DNA of 64,000 bases from Flavobacterium sp. (GCA_014379405.1 JACMLU010000007.1:124001-188000), one strand, 5' to 3'; positions 35,131 through 44,643 are shown, counted from the first letter of the stretch. The notes: generated by a model not told the origin, from the letters alone. Made by a program: numbers and translations.

Positions 35131-36297
35131 ATGATGCTGAAAAATAACTTTACCCCTTCCGCGACAAAACTTGTAGAACTAGTTCATAGTGGCGAAGATT
35201 ATTTCACCCGTTTGGAACGCATTATTTCAGAATCCAAATCTGAAATTCATTTTCAAACTTATATTTTCGAATATGACTCTATTGGTAAAAGAATTGTTGA
35301 TGCGCTAAAAGAAGCTGCTTCCCGAAATGTCAAAATATACATTCTACTCGATGGTTTTGGCTCGTTTTCATTCCCAAAAGGAATCCTGAATGACCTAAAA
35401 CAAAAAGGAATCAATATTCGTTTTTTTTCTCCATTGTTCTCAGCAAATTCATTTTATTTCGGCAGAAGATTGCATCATAAAGTAGTCGTTTCTGATTCAA
35501 AAATCGCATTGATAGGCGGAATCAACATTGCAGACAAATACCAAGGTACTACAACTATTCCTGCTTGGCTGGATTATGCCGTACAATTGCAAAACGAAAA
35601 AATTGGAACTTCACTCAGTAATCTCTGTTCTGACATTTATTTCAAGAGAAGACGCTTGAACAGAAAAAAAACAGATACAGTGGTAAATCACAATGGAGAT
35701 GTTTCGGTTTGTATTCACCAAAATGATTGGCTAAAAAGAAAAAGTGAAATATTAAAAGCCTACATCAAATCTATTGGCAATGCAAAAAAAGAAATTGTCA
35801 TCGTGGGAAGCTATTTTCTTCCCGGCAGAAAACTGGTTGCAACCTTGAAAAAAGCATCTCAGAACAACGTGAAAATTAAATTGATTCTTTCAGGAATATC
35901 AGACCTACCCATAGCCAGACGTGCAAGCTGTCATTTATACTCTAAATTATTGCGGTATAATATCGAATTATACGAATGGAAATCATCTGTTTTGCACGGA
36001 AAAACTACCGTTATAGACAATAATTGGACAACAATTGGTTCCTTCAACTTGAATAATTTAAGTTCATTTGGAAGTATCGAATTGAACGTAGGAATCCACT
36101 CGATCGAATTCTCCAATAATTATCTCTTGCATCTCAACCAAATTATGTCCCAATGCGAAAAAATAACTCCCGAATCCCTAAAATTAAGAGGTGGTTTATT
36201 ATCAAAATCCAATAACTGGATTTCTTATTGGATTACTCGAATAATCGAAATTATTATCACTTACTTACCTTACAAACGATTCAGGGGGTTTTATTAA
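35131..36297 (+). CDS. Phospholipase D-like protein / ClsB-type cardiolipin synthase
   Basis: A protein of 388 aa. It has two HKD motifs, HHKVVVSDSKIALIGGIN (residues ~115-132; Asp follows HxK at the expected spacing) and LHGKTTVIDNNWTTIGSFN (~287-305). No N-terminal transmembrane helices are present, which resembles ClsB rather than ClsA. Probable reaction: joining phosphatidylglycerol molecules, or with phosphatidylethanolamine, to make cardiolipin. ATGs at 35131 and 35134 are equally possible. Single gene. Confidence 0.88.
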   Translation: MMLKNNFTPSATKLVELVHSGEDYFTRLERIISESKSEIHFQTYIFEYDSIGKRIVDALKEAASRNVKIYILLDGFGSFSFPKGILNDLKQKGINIRFFSPLFSANSFYFGRRLHHKVVVSDSKIALIGGINIADKYQGTTTIPAWLDYAVQLQNEKIGTSLSNLCSDIYFKRRRLNRKKTDTVVNHNGDVSVCIHQNDWLKRKSEILKAYIKSIGNAKKEIVIVGSYFLPGRKLVATLKKASQNNVKIKLILSGISDLPIARRASCHLYSKLLRYNIELYEWKSSVLHGKTTVIDNNWTTIGSFNLNNLSSFGSIELNVGIHSIEFSNNYLLHLNQIMSQCEKITPESLKLRGGLLSKSNNWISYWITRIIEIIITYLPYKRFRGFY

Positions 36298-36497
36298 AAA
36301 CCCAACAACAAGAGAAATAAACACCTGTAATAAAACACTTTATTCCTTTTTCAGCAAGGCAAAAATGATTAATTTTGAAGTAGAAGAAAGGCCAAAATAA
36401 TTACAGCCAATTGAATGTTTAACAGAAACAAACTTTTGGACGTTAGACTATATTATTAAACTAATCTTAATTTTAGCAATTAGAAAAACAATGTAAA

Positions 36498-37406
36498 ATG
36501 GCATTTATAGACTACTACAAAGTATTAGGAATCAATAAAACTGCAACGGATGCCGATGTAAAAAAAGCATACCGAAAACTCGCCCGAAAATACCACCCAG
36601 ATCTCAATCCAGACAACAAGGAAGCCGAACAAAAATTCAAGGAAGTCAACGAGGCAAACGAAGTCTTGAGCCATCCTGAAAATCGCAAGAAATACGATCA
36701 ATACGGAGAAAACTGGCAACATTCCGAAGAATTCGAGAAAGCACAACAGCAACGACAATACCAAAGAAGCGGTGGCCAACAAGGAGGATTCGGAGGTTTT
36801 GAAGGATTTTCCGGAGGTGGCGATTATTCCGATTTTTTTGAGTCGATGTTTGGAGGTCGTGCCTCAGGAGGAAGAGGCCAGACCCGACAGTCCAAAGGCG
36901 GCGATTACAATGCCGAATTGCATCTTGAACTAAAAGACGTTTACACCACCCAAAAACGGGAATTGACCATCAACGGCAAAAAAATTCGACTCACCATTCC
37001 CGCTGGAGTTGAAAATGGCCAAGTCATAAAAATCAATGGAATGGGTGCTGAAGGTTTTAACGGAGATCCAAAAGGCGATTTGTATCTTACCTTTACCATT
37101 GAAAACAAAACCAAATTCAAGCTGGACAAACAAAATCTCTACTCCACCGTGGATTTGGATTTATATACTGCTATTTTAGGAGGAGAAATTACCATCGATA
37201 CTTTTGACGGAAAAGTAAAACTGAAAGTATTGCCAGGAACCCAAAACGGCACCAAAGTAAAACTAAAAGGCAAAGGTTTTCCTGTTTACAAAAAAGAAGG
37301 CACATTTGGCGATTTATACATTACCTACCAAATCTTGATTCACACAAATCTCAACGAAAAAGAAAAAGAATTATTCGAAGAATTGGCTAAGTTGAGAGCT
37401 AAATAA
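36498..37406 (+). CDS. DnaJ-type cochaperone (CbpA-like)
   Basis: A protein of 302 aa. The J domain spans 1-70 with the HPD motif in [11 protein letters not shown] Gly/Phe-rich linker follows (about 90-130, [17 protein letters not shown]), then two C-terminal substrate-binding barrels ([19 protein letters not shown]..., [27 protein letters not shown]). The Cys-rich zinc finger of DnaJ is absent, so this is a type II CbpA-like protein that stimulates DnaK ATPase. No dnaK or cbpM is adjacent. Confidence 0.93.
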   Translation: MAFIDYYKVLGINKTATDADVKKAYRKLARKYHPDLNPDNKEAEQKFKEVNEANEVLSHPENRKKYDQYGENWQHSEEFEKAQQQRQYQRSGGQQGGFGGFEGFSGGGDYSDFFESMFGGRASGGRGQTRQSKGGDYNAELHLELKDVYTTQKRELTINGKKIRLTIPAGVENGQVIKINGMGAEGFNGDPKGDLYLTFTIENKTKFKLDKQNLYSTVDLDLYTAILGGEITIDTFDGKVKLKVLPGTQNGTKVKLKGKGFPVYKKEGTFGDLYITYQILIHTNLNEKEKELFEELAKLRAK

Positions 37407-37473
37407 CTACCAAAAATAGATTGATTTTATAATTCCATATTAGTAAGATTATTCAAATATTAATATTATTTTT

Positions 37474-37506
37474 TTGTAGTAAAATTCAAAAAATATCCTA
37501 TTTTTG
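37474..37506 (+). promoter_or_regulatory. Promoter of the flotillin-like gene
   Basis: TTG at 37474-37476, 22 nt, then TATTTTTG at 37499-37506, 23 nt before ATG 37530. Confidence 0.6.
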
Positions 37507-37529
37507 ATAGGTAATTTAATATTAAAAAT

Positions 37530-39440
37530 ATGACAGCTTTTACAGATTATTGGTGGTTACTATTATTATTTTTGTGCTTGGTTCTTTACAAATTTGTTTT
37601 GCGGGTTTTCTTCGGAATGGTGATTGTTCCGGAAGATAAAATTGGTTTGGTGACCAAAAAATTCGTTCTCTTTGGAGCCGAAAAATCATTGCCCGACGGC
37701 AGAATCATCGCCACCAAAGGCGAAGCAGGTTTTCAGGCCAAAACATTGGCTCCGGGATTGTATTGGGCAATGTGGCCTTGGCAATATTCGGTAAATATGA
37801 CATCATTTACCATTATCCCAGAAGGAAATATCGGATTGCTGTTGAGTAAAGACGGTGCCGAAATACCAACAGGTCGAATTCTTGCCCAAAAAGTAAGTTC
37901 TGATAACTTCCAAGATGCGACTTTATTTTTGGACAACGGTGGACAAAAAGGACGTCAATCCGCATTTATAACAACAGGTTCTTATCGTATCAACACTTTT
38001 TTGTTTGAAGTTGTCGTGACTCCACAAATAGTGATTTTCGAAAATATGGTTGGAATCGTTACAGCGATGGATGGTGAACCAATCCCAATTGGACAAATTG
38101 CCGGTAAATTTGTGGACAACCACAATAACTTTCAAGATTTTGACCAGTTTCTAAAAAACGGAGGAAATCGTGGATTGCAACCTCAAGTGATGCTTGCCGG
38201 ATCGTATTACATCAATTCTTGGGCAATTCAAATCGAACAAACTCCTATGACCGATGTGCCAATTGGTTATGTTGGCGTGGTTATTTCTTATATTGGAGAA
38301 GACGGAAAAGACGTAACAGGAGATACATTTAAACACGGAAATATAGTTTCAAAAGGACAACGTGGGGTTTGGATGGAGCCTTTTGGACCAGGAAAATATG
38401 CTCTAAATAAATACACCACAAAACTGGAACCCGTTCCTACAACCAACTTGGTTCTAAACTGGGCAGATGCCAGAAGTGAATCGCATAATTTAGACCAAAA
38501 TCTTTCTACAATAACGGTTCGCTCTAAAGATGGTTTCCCTTTCAATCTGGATGTTTCTCAAATCATTCACGTTCCTGCCAATGAAGCACCAAAAGTTATT
38601 GCCCGTTTTGGAAGTATGAACAACTTGGTTTCCCAAGTTTTAGAACCTACAATTGGTAACTATTTCAGAAACTCGGCTCAGGAAAGCGATGTAATTTCGT
38701 TTCTTTCTACCCGAAAAGAACGCCAAGAATCAGCCAAAAACCACATTAAAATAGTTTTGGATGAATACAACGTCAATGCCGTTGACACTTTGATTGGAGA
38801 TATTGTTCCCCCAGAATCATTGATGAAAACCTTAACTGACAGAAAAATTGCCGAGGAAGAGCAAAAAACATATCAAACCCAAAGAATGGCGCAAGAACAA
38901 CGCCAAGGAATGGAAAAAGAAACCGCCATTGCCGATATGCAAAAAGAAATCGTGAAAGCCTCCCAAAGTGTAGAAATCGCCCAAAGAACTGCCGATGCCA
39001 CCGTTAAAAAAGCAGAAGGTGATGCAACTAGTTTGAAACTAAACGTAAACGCAGAAGCAGAAGCCACTAAAATGCGTGCCAATGCCGAAGCGGAAGCCAC
39101 AAAAGCGAGGGCCGGAGCCCAAGCCGAAGCTACAAAATTGACCGCAAGTGCAGAAGCCGAACGAATTTCAAAAACTGGTTTGGCCGAAGCAGAAAAAATT
39201 AAAGCTATTGGTCAATCTACCGCCGAAGCCTATCAATTGCAGGTTTCAGCAATGGGTGGTGATAACTTTACCAAATATAAAATCACGGAAGAAATTGGAA
39301 AAGGTAAAATTAAGGTAATTCCAGATGTATTAATTTCAGGAAATTCAGGTTCCGACGGAGGAATTAGCGGTCTTTTAGGAATGAAATTAATGGAGATGAT
39401 GGATGCCAAAACTGAAAAAGAAGTTCCTAAAACCAAATAA
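37530..39440 (+). CDS. Flotillin-like SPFH-domain membrane protein with N-terminal repeats
   Basis: A protein of 636 aa. One N-terminal membrane segment (WWLLLLFLCLVLYKFVLRVF) is followed by at least three imperfect ~70-residue units that each carry a G-I/V-V...P.G.I segment and an FL.NGG.+G.Q...GSY.IN segment (about 40-245). The SPFH/Band 7 region begins near 320 (STITVRSKDGFPFNLDVSQI). A long Ala/Glu/Lys-rich coiled coil at ~450-570 (EAEATKMRANAEAEATKARA) is the flotillin hallmark, and the tail is Gly-rich then Lys-rich. Flotillins organise membrane microdomains. The N-terminal repeats make it longer than a plain flotillin. It is a single gene with its own terminator. Confidence 0.87.
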   Translation: MTAFTDYWWLLLLFLCLVLYKFVLRVFFGMVIVPEDKIGLVTKKFVLFGAEKSLPDGRIIATKGEAGFQAKTLAPGLYWAMWPWQYSVNMTSFTIIPEGNIGLLLSKDGAEIPTGRILAQKVSSDNFQDATLFLDNGGQKGRQSAFITTGSYRINTFLFEVVVTPQIVIFENMVGIVTAMDGEPIPIGQIAGKFVDNHNNFQDFDQFLKNGGNRGLQPQVMLAGSYYINSWAIQIEQTPMTDVPIGYVGVVISYIGEDGKDVTGDTFKHGNIVSKGQRGVWMEPFGPGKYALNKYTTKLEPVPTTNLVLNWADARSESHNLDQNLSTITVRSKDGFPFNLDVSQIIHVPANEAPKVIARFGSMNNLVSQVLEPTIGNYFRNSAQESDVISFLSTRKERQESAKNHIKIVLDEYNVNAVDTLIGDIVPPESLMKTLTDRKIAEEEQKTYQTQRMAQEQRQGMEKETAIADMQKEIVKASQSVEIAQRTADATVKKAEGDATSLKLNVNAEAEATKMRANAEAEATKARAGAQAEATKLTASAEAERISKTGLAEAEKIKAIGQSTAEAYQLQVSAMGGDNFTKYKITEEIGKGKIKVIPDVLISGNSGSDGGISGLLGMKLMEMMDAKTEKEVPKTK

Positions 39441-39461
39441 ACCTAATTTAATTACCATTCA

Positions 39462-39490
39462 AAATCCGCTTTTCAGCGGATTTTTTTTAT
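39462..39490. terminator. Terminator between the flotillin-like and cysteine desulfurase genes
   Basis: AAATCCGCT and AGCGGATTT form a 9-bp stem with a 4-nt loop followed by eight Ts. It lies between convergent stops and overlaps the end of the minus-strand gene. Confidence 0.88.
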
Positions 39491-40615
39491 TTATATACTT
39501 TTCAATGCATCGATCAACAAATCAACATCCTCTTTCGAATTATAATGACTGAACGAAATACGCAAACTGGGTTTCTTTAAATCCTCGTTCAAGAGCATTT
39601 CTGCCAGAACATGTGAAGGTCTTATACTCCCAGATTGACAAGCACTACCACGGGAAACGGCAATTCCTTTCATGTCCAAATGAAACAAAATCATCGAAGT
39701 TTTAGCATCAGAAAAGGGCAATAAAATATTTAAAATAGTATAAATCCCATCTGAAGTTCCATTGATTTGAAAAGCTGGGAATTCAAGTTCTAATTGAGAA
39801 ATTAAATAATTTTTTAATCCAGCAATGTGTTTTCTTTCGGTTTCCAAATTTGCATACGATAATTCCAAGGCTTTTGCCATTCCCGCAATTTGATGCACCG
39901 CTTCAGTTCCTGGACGCAAGCCTTTTTCTTGTTCGCCACCAAAAAAATGCGGTTGCAATCCTGAATTTTTCTTAACATAAGCAAATCCGACTCCCTTTGG
40001 TCCGTGGAATTTGTGTGCACTGGCTGTAATAAAATCAATAGGTAAATACTGTAAGTCGATTTCGGTTTTCCCAATCGATTGCACTGCATCCGAATGAAAA
40101 AGCGCATTGTGTTGTTCGCAAATTCGTCCCACTTTATCTAAATCTAAAATAGTCCCAATTTCGTTATTGACGTGCATCAAGCTGACCAAGGTTTTTGTTT
40201 CTTGGGAAAGCAAATCGACTAAATCCGTAATGTCGATTTCGCCATTGGGTTTCACCCTCACATAATCCACTTGAATATCAAATTCCCTTTGCAAGGCTTG
40301 AACGGCAAATAAAACGGCGTGATGTTCTATTTTGCTGGTAATAATTCGTTTTACTTTCAAATCCTTGACAGCCGATCGAAGTATCCAGTTATTGGCTTCG
40401 GTGCCGCAGGAAGTGAAAATTATTTCTTGTGCAGAAGCATTCAATTGCTTGGCGATGGATTTTCTAGAAAGTTCCAAAATACTTTTAGCATTTCGACCAA
40501 AACTATGCGTTGACGATGGATTTCCAAAATCTTCCGACAACACTTTTGTCATTTCTTGAATAACCTCAGGACGGAGTTGGGTGGTAGATGCGTTATCTAG
40601 ATATACTTTTTTCAT
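39491..40615 (-). CDS. Cysteine desulfurase (NifS/IscS family)
   Basis: A protein of 374 aa starting MKKVYLDNASTTQLRPEV, the canonical N-terminus. PLP site Lys is in TASAHKFHGPKGVGF; cofactor residues are in FTSCGTEANNWIL and LMHVNNEIGTILDLD; the catalytic loop Cys is in AVSRGSACQSGSIRPSHVL. It removes sulfur from cysteine to give alanine and an enzyme persulfide, for Fe-S cluster or thiocofactor assembly. The SACQSGS loop resembles the IscS-like/NifS group rather than SufS. No iscU or suf genes are adjacent. The mRNA may be leaderless: the -7 box ends 5 nt before the ATG. Confidence 0.93.
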   Translation of the reverse strand: MKKVYLDNASTTQLRPEVIQEMTKVLSEDFGNPSSTHSFGRNAKSILELSRKSIAKQLNASAQEIIFTSCGTEANNWILRSAVKDLKVKRIITSKIEHHAVLFAVQALQREFDIQVDYVRVKPNGEIDITDLVDLLSQETKTLVSLMHVNNEIGTILDLDKVGRICEQHNALFHSDAVQSIGKTEIDLQYLPIDFITASAHKFHGPKGVGFAYVKKNSGLQPHFFGGEQEKGLRPGTEAVHQIAGMAKALELSYANLETERKHIAGLKNYLISQLELEFPAFQINGTSDGIYTILNILLPFSDAKTSMILFHLDMKGIAVSRGSACQSGSIRPSHVLAEMLLNEDLKKPSLRISFSHYNSKEDVDLLIDALKSI

Positions 40616-40620
40616 ATATG

Positions 40621-40628
40621 CAAAAGTA
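40621..40628 (-). promoter_or_regulatory. -7 box placed for a leaderless cysteine desulfurase mRNA
   Basis: TACTTTTG on the minus strand ends at 40621 and the ATG begins at 40615, so the usual start distance falls at or next to the A of the ATG. Confidence 0.5.
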
Positions 40629-40768
40629 GTTTTTTAGCGGTCATATATGGTATCGCTTTTCTTTTTTGGTATTTGCTAGCGCAAATGATTTGCTAATGGC
40701 GATTTCATTGGAACAAAGTTATGAAATATCAATTGTGATTTAGCTACTTACAATTGTCATTTTTTCAC

Positions 40769-40776
40769 TATTTTTG
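40769..40776 (+). promoter_or_regulatory. -7 box for the duplicated-domain lipoprotein
   Basis: TATTTTTG, 18 nt before ATG 40795. Confidence 0.6.
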
Positions 40777-40794
40777 ACCCAAATATTTTACACG

Positions 40795-41763
40795 ATGAAA
40801 AGAGTTCTCAGTTTGTTGATTTTAGTTTTACTTTTAAACGGTTGTGATGACGGTAATTTAACATTGGAAGACATTGATTTTGAAGATACAGCGACCCAAA
40901 GTTGTACTAATAACGAAATCATTTATAAACTAAAAGAAAGAGAAGCTTTGTTGCTTGAGATGCCAAAAAGTGAATTTAAAAACGAACCAACAGATGTAGA
41001 TAATCCTATCGAAATTAATATTGACAATTCAACCTATAGAGTCGTGTATCGTTTTTATAATGGTACTATTGCATCTGATAACATTTGCAATACTATTCCT
41101 CCAGCAATTCCAAACGTTACAGATCAATGGACTGGAACATCTGGGATAATTCAAATCATTACGACTGCCGTAAAATCGACAAATGACACTGACAACAGCA
41201 CCAGAATTACGGGTTACAATCACAATATTGTTTTCAACAACATCACTTTTGCAAAAACCAGCGGAACCCAAGTCTACGAAACATTTCCTTTTGGAAATTA
41301 TACTACAACGGCTACTCCTTTGCCTTTTGGATTTGACCAAGTAGTAGAGCAATGTTCAAGTTCAAAACAAGTTTACAATTACGTTAGCAGTGAAGCCTTG
41401 ACTTTGGACATTCTTGACCCCGCACTAATTGTAAATGTGGAAACGCCTTTAAATACACCGAGAACTGCTTTAATTGGTTCAGTTCAAAACAGACTTACTT
41501 ATCGTTTATACTCCAATGGTGTTCTTACCCCAGATTATTTTTGCAACACGACAGTTCCTGTTCTTCCTTCAATAAAAGAAGAATGGAATGGTGTGAATGG
41601 CGTTGCTGGAACTAGCGGAATCATAGAAGTTAGCACAATAAAAAACGGTACCACAGCCTTTAAACATACCATCGTTATCAAAAACGCCACTTTAAAGAAA
41701 GGCAACAACGATTTCAAACTTGGTGATAATTACCTCTATGGCGAGTTGACTACAACCAACTAA
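40795..41763 (+). CDS. Putative surface lipoprotein with internally duplicated domain
   Basis: A protein of 322 aa starting MKRVLSLLILVLLLNGC; a 7-codon upstream extension covers the -7 box. Lipobox LLLNGC is followed by DDGN, an acidic export-signal-like stretch. The mature protein has two related halves: CTNNEIIYKL...YRVVYRFYNGTIASDNICNTIPPAIPNV and CSSSKQVYNYV...NRLTYRLYSNGVLTPDYFCNTTVPVLPSI. Each has two cysteines, an R-Y/L tyrosine strand and a W-G..GTSGII.I segment. The family is not recognised; the duplication is visible from the sequence. Confidence 0.82.
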   Translation: MKRVLSLLILVLLLNGCDDGNLTLEDIDFEDTATQSCTNNEIIYKLKEREALLLEMPKSEFKNEPTDVDNPIEINIDNSTYRVVYRFYNGTIASDNICNTIPPAIPNVTDQWTGTSGIIQIITTAVKSTNDTDNSTRITGYNHNIVFNNITFAKTSGTQVYETFPFGNYTTTATPLPFGFDQVVEQCSSSKQVYNYVSSEALTLDILDPALIVNVETPLNTPRTALIGSVQNRLTYRLYSNGVLTPDYFCNTTVPVLPSIKEEWNGVNGVAGTSGIIEVSTIKNGTTAFKHTIVIKNATLKKGNNDFKLGDNYLYGELTTTN

Positions 41764-41796
41764 ATTTAGCTGCCATCCCAAACATATTATACCGCA

Positions 41797-41860
41797 AATT
41801 CGCAAATTAAATCTTGTTGTTTAGAATTTTTAATTTGCGAATTTTTAGTTTATTTTTTCT
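41797..41860. repeat. Palindromic repeat / probable terminator (CCGCAAATT family)
   Basis: AATTCGCAAATTAA (41797-41810) and TTAATTTGCGAATT (41830-41843) are perfect 14-bp arms, followed by T-rich DNA. It lies between the lipoprotein and convergent Smr gene and probably terminates both. Confidence 0.75.
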
Positions 41861-41897
41861 TTTTCAGGCTTGAATTTTCAACTTAAAAAAAGCCAAA

Positions 41898-42449
41898 TTA
41901 TTTGCTGTTTTGTTTGATAAAAACTTCGGTTGCTCCCAAACCATATTTTTGATAATTGGCGTCTTGAAAAACAATATTTTCATACCGGCCCAATAAAAAA
42001 TCCAGTTCCGATTTCAGTATTCCTTCGCCAACTCCGTGTATAAAAACAATTTTCGGAATGCGATTTCTTATGGCAAATTCGATGTGCCTTTTGGCGGTTT
42101 CGGATTGTAAAGTCAGGATGTCATAATTGGACATCCCTCTTTTATTGGGCACTAATTTTTCGATGTGCAAATCAAATTCCGGTGCCGAAATTTCATTCTT
42201 TTCTTTTCGTTCTTTTACAAAACTTCTTGGTTTTGGAATTTCTTTTTCCTTAGTAACCTCATCTACATTAATTCTTCTGATAGAATCCATTAAATTACTG
42301 GAATCGTTTATTTTAAGCAATTCGTTGACTAAAAATGTCATCATAAATCCATCCTCTGTTTCAATGGTTACTTGTTTGTCTTTAACCGAAACCACCACTC
42401 CATTTATAGCTTCATCCAGAACTGAAACTTTATCTCCTTTAGTAAACAT
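41898..42449 (-). CDS. DUF2027/Smr-domain protein
   Basis: A protein of 183 aa. An N-terminal SH3-like segment (FTKGDKVSVLDEAINGVVVSVKDKQVTIETEDGF, residues ~2-37) is followed by a basic linker and a C-terminal Smr domain with FDLHIEKL (DLH motif), a helix ETAKRHIEFAIRN and KIVFIHGVGEGILKSELDFLL (HGxG motif). Smr domains nick or bind nucleic acid and occur in MutS2 and in free proteins implicated in ribosome or mRNA quality control. The N-terminal domain is typical of Bacteroidetes proteins. It has a -7 box 49 nt upstream. Confidence 0.88.
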   Translation of the reverse strand: MFTKGDKVSVLDEAINGVVVSVKDKQVTIETEDGFMMTFLVNELLKINDSSNLMDSIRRINVDEVTKEKEIPKPRSFVKERKEKNEISAPEFDLHIEKLVPNKRGMSNYDILTLQSETAKRHIEFAIRNRIPKIVFIHGVGEGILKSELDFLLGRYENIVFQDANYQKYGLGATEVFIKQNSK

Positions 42450-42891
42450 TTTTATCTTCTTTAGCTTGGTTATAATTTAGAATCTTATATCTCTTTCCAA
42501 AAGTAAGGAACTTTAAAACAACATCATTTATAATTAAAAAAGTTTCTTCAAAATTTGCAATAACATCAAAATTAAAACCATTGGATTTAAATAAAACTTA
42601 ATTGTGAGTTGGAGAAAAAAAAGTATTATTGTTATTTTTAAAATTCAATTTCTAGAAATTTTTAGAGGAATCCGTTTCAGAAATTGGAGTTCAAAACCAC
42701 ACTTGATCAAACGAAAAAATCGCAAAAAAAGGCGGGAAAATTATCTCTAAAACAAGATTTCAAAAACCATAATAACAAATCTAATCTAAATCGATTCTTC
42801 CAAAGTCAACGAATTTATTTTCTTAATTATTATTTCAATTTATAAAAAACCTTACTTTTACAACATATACTAACGACACAATTATAGCATC
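42450..42891. other. 442-bp intergenic region between smr and cysE
   Basis: AT-rich, with the smr -7 box near 42500 and a weak TACTTTTA (42853-42860) 32 nt before cysE. No ORF, RNA gene or clear repeat is seen. Confidence 0.5.
42498..42505 (-). promoter_or_regulatory. -7 box for the Smr-domain gene
   Basis: TACTTTTG on the minus strand. Confidence 0.55.
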
Positions 42892-43683
42892 GTGACAAAA
42901 GACCAAATCATACAAAACATTGCAGCCCTAAAAAGCCACTCTTCCATCAATTACGGCATCAAGACAAAAGTGCAAGCCTTTACCGAGAAGCTGTTCTATA
43001 CCCTGTTTGACGCTAATGATTCATTAACAGAAAGTGTGGAAGAACTTGAAAAATCATTCAAGGAAATCTCAAAAATTGCCTGCAAAAAACCCGAAGGAAT
43101 TTGCGATGGAATTTGGGAACAATTTCTAGATAAGTTGCCTTCCGTGTTAGAAAATTTGAATCAGGATGCTGCCTATATATTGGAAAATGATCCTGCTTCA
43201 AACAGTATTGAAGAAGTTTATTTGGGTTATCCCGGATTTTACGCCATAGCCATTTATAGACTGAGTCATGAATTGTACCTTTTAGATATGTTACTTTTCT
43301 CCCGATTAATGAGTGAATATGCACATCAAATTACCGGAACCGACATTCACGCTGGCGCAACAATTGCCTCGCCTTTCTTTATTGACCACGCAACAGGAAT
43401 TGTTATTGGAGAAACAACCGTTATCGAAAAATACGTCAAATTATACCAAGGGGTAACTTTGGGTGCATTGAGCGTTAGCAAGGATATGAAAAACTCCAAA
43501 AGACATCCAACAGTAGAAAAATATGTCTGTATTTATGCCAATGCCACCATTTTGGGCGGAGAAACCACCATTGGAAAAAACAGCATCATTGGTGGAAACA
43601 CCTGGATTACAAAATCAATTCCAGCAAAATCTATTGTGACCAACACCACCATCACCGAAGTAAAAATTAAAGAGTTAAAATAA
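42892..43683 (+). CDS. cysE: Serine O-acetyltransferase
   Basis: A protein of 263 aa with a GTG start (MTKDQIIQNIAALK); no ATG lies near. The N-terminal helical domain (about 1-135) is longer than average and ends LSHELYLLDMLLFSRLMSEYAHQITG. The left-handed beta-helix follows with catalytic GTDIHAGATIASPFFIDHATGIVIGETT and the hexapeptide KRHPTVEKYVCIYANATILGG. It acetylates serine from acetyl-CoA as the first step of cysteine synthesis. The cysM start lies 1 nt after its stop, so they form an operon. The chain is of the EpsC-like subgroup. Confidence 0.94.
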   Translation: MTKDQIIQNIAALKSHSSINYGIKTKVQAFTEKLFYTLFDANDSLTESVEELEKSFKEISKIACKKPEGICDGIWEQFLDKLPSVLENLNQDAAYILENDPASNSIEEVYLGYPGFYAIAIYRLSHELYLLDMLLFSRLMSEYAHQITGTDIHAGATIASPFFIDHATGIVIGETTVIEKYVKLYQGVTLGALSVSKDMKNSKRHPTVEKYVCIYANATILGGETTIGKNSIIGGNTWITKSIPAKSIVTNTTITEVKIKELK

Positions 43684-43684
43684 C

Positions 43685-44572
43685 ATGCATTTTAAAAAAT
43701 TATCAGATCTTATTGGAAACACGCCTTTAGTTGAAAGCGTGAATTTGGTAAAAAATAAAAACGTCAAACTTTTACTGAAACTAGAAGGCAACAATCCTGG
43801 AGGAAGCGTAAAAGACCGTGCTGCATACAACATGATCGCGTCGGCAATAGAAAGAGGCGATATCAAAAATGGGGACAAACTTATTGAAGCTACCAGCGGA
43901 AATACTGGAATTGCCTTGGCTATGATTGCCCAATTATTCAATGTTGAAATTGAACTCGTTCTTCCTGAAGATTCGACCAAAGAACGCACCCAAACGATGC
44001 TGGCTTATGGCGCAACCGTTATTTTGACACCCGCTAGCGAAGGAATTATTGGCTCGAGAGATTATGCCGATAAAAAAGTAGCAGAAGGCGGCTATGTAAT
44101 GTTGAACCAATTTGCCAACGACGACAACTGGAAAGCGCATTACAAAACCACAGGCCCAGAAATCTGGAATGATACTGAAGGAACTATTACCCACTTTGTT
44201 TCGGCAATGGGAACTACGGGAACCATTATTGGAACTTCCACTTACTTGAAAGAAAAAAATACAGCCATCCAGATTATTGGTGCGCAACCAAGTGACGGTT
44301 CCCAAATTCCGGGAATCAGGAAATGGCCCCAAGAATACTTGCCCAAAATTTTTGATGCTTCAAAAGTAGATGTAGTTATGGAAGTTTCCGAAAAAGAAGC
44401 TCGTGAAATGACCAAACGATTGGCCAAAGAAGAAGGCATTTTTGCTGGAATGAGTAGCGGTGGTTCCGTTGCCGTTGCCGTAAAACTAGCCGAACAAATG
44501 GAATCTGGAGTAATTGTAGCCATAATTTGCGACCGTGGCGATCGTTATTTATCTTCGGATTTGTTTGATTAA
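43685..44572 (+). CDS. cysM: Cysteine synthase B
   Basis: A protein of 295 aa, the short CysM form. PLP Lys lies in NPGGSVKDRAAYNM, with the substrate loop EATSGNTGIALAM and phosphate loop SAMGTTGTIIGTS; EEGIFAGMSSGGSVAVA near the C-terminus matches CysM. It joins O-acetylserine with sulfide (or thiosulfate) to form cysteine, directly downstream of its substrate-producing enzyme CysE. The upstream CBS-like gene at 9.6 kb is a distant homologue. A terminator follows. Confidence 0.94.
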   Translation: MHFKKLSDLIGNTPLVESVNLVKNKNVKLLLKLEGNNPGGSVKDRAAYNMIASAIERGDIKNGDKLIEATSGNTGIALAMIAQLFNVEIELVLPEDSTKERTQTMLAYGATVILTPASEGIIGSRDYADKKVAEGGYVMLNQFANDDNWKAHYKTTGPEIWNDTEGTITHFVSAMGTTGTIIGTSTYLKEKNTAIQIIGAQPSDGSQIPGIRKWPQEYLPKIFDASKVDVVMEVSEKEAREMTKRLAKEEGIFAGMSSGGSVAVAVKLAEQMESGVIVAIICDRGDRYLSSDLFD

Positions 44573-44590
44573 TCCTTGATTACAAAACCA

Positions 44591-44630
44591 AAAAAAAGGC
44601 TTAATTGTTCAGAATTGAGCCTTTTTTTTT
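44591..44630. terminator. Bidirectional terminator cysM/osmC
   Basis: GGCTTAATT and AATTGAGCC form the stem core with one G-T pair, extended by A7/T9 tracts. It lies between convergent genes. Confidence 0.85.
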
Positions 44631-44643
44631 GGAAAATCTAAAT

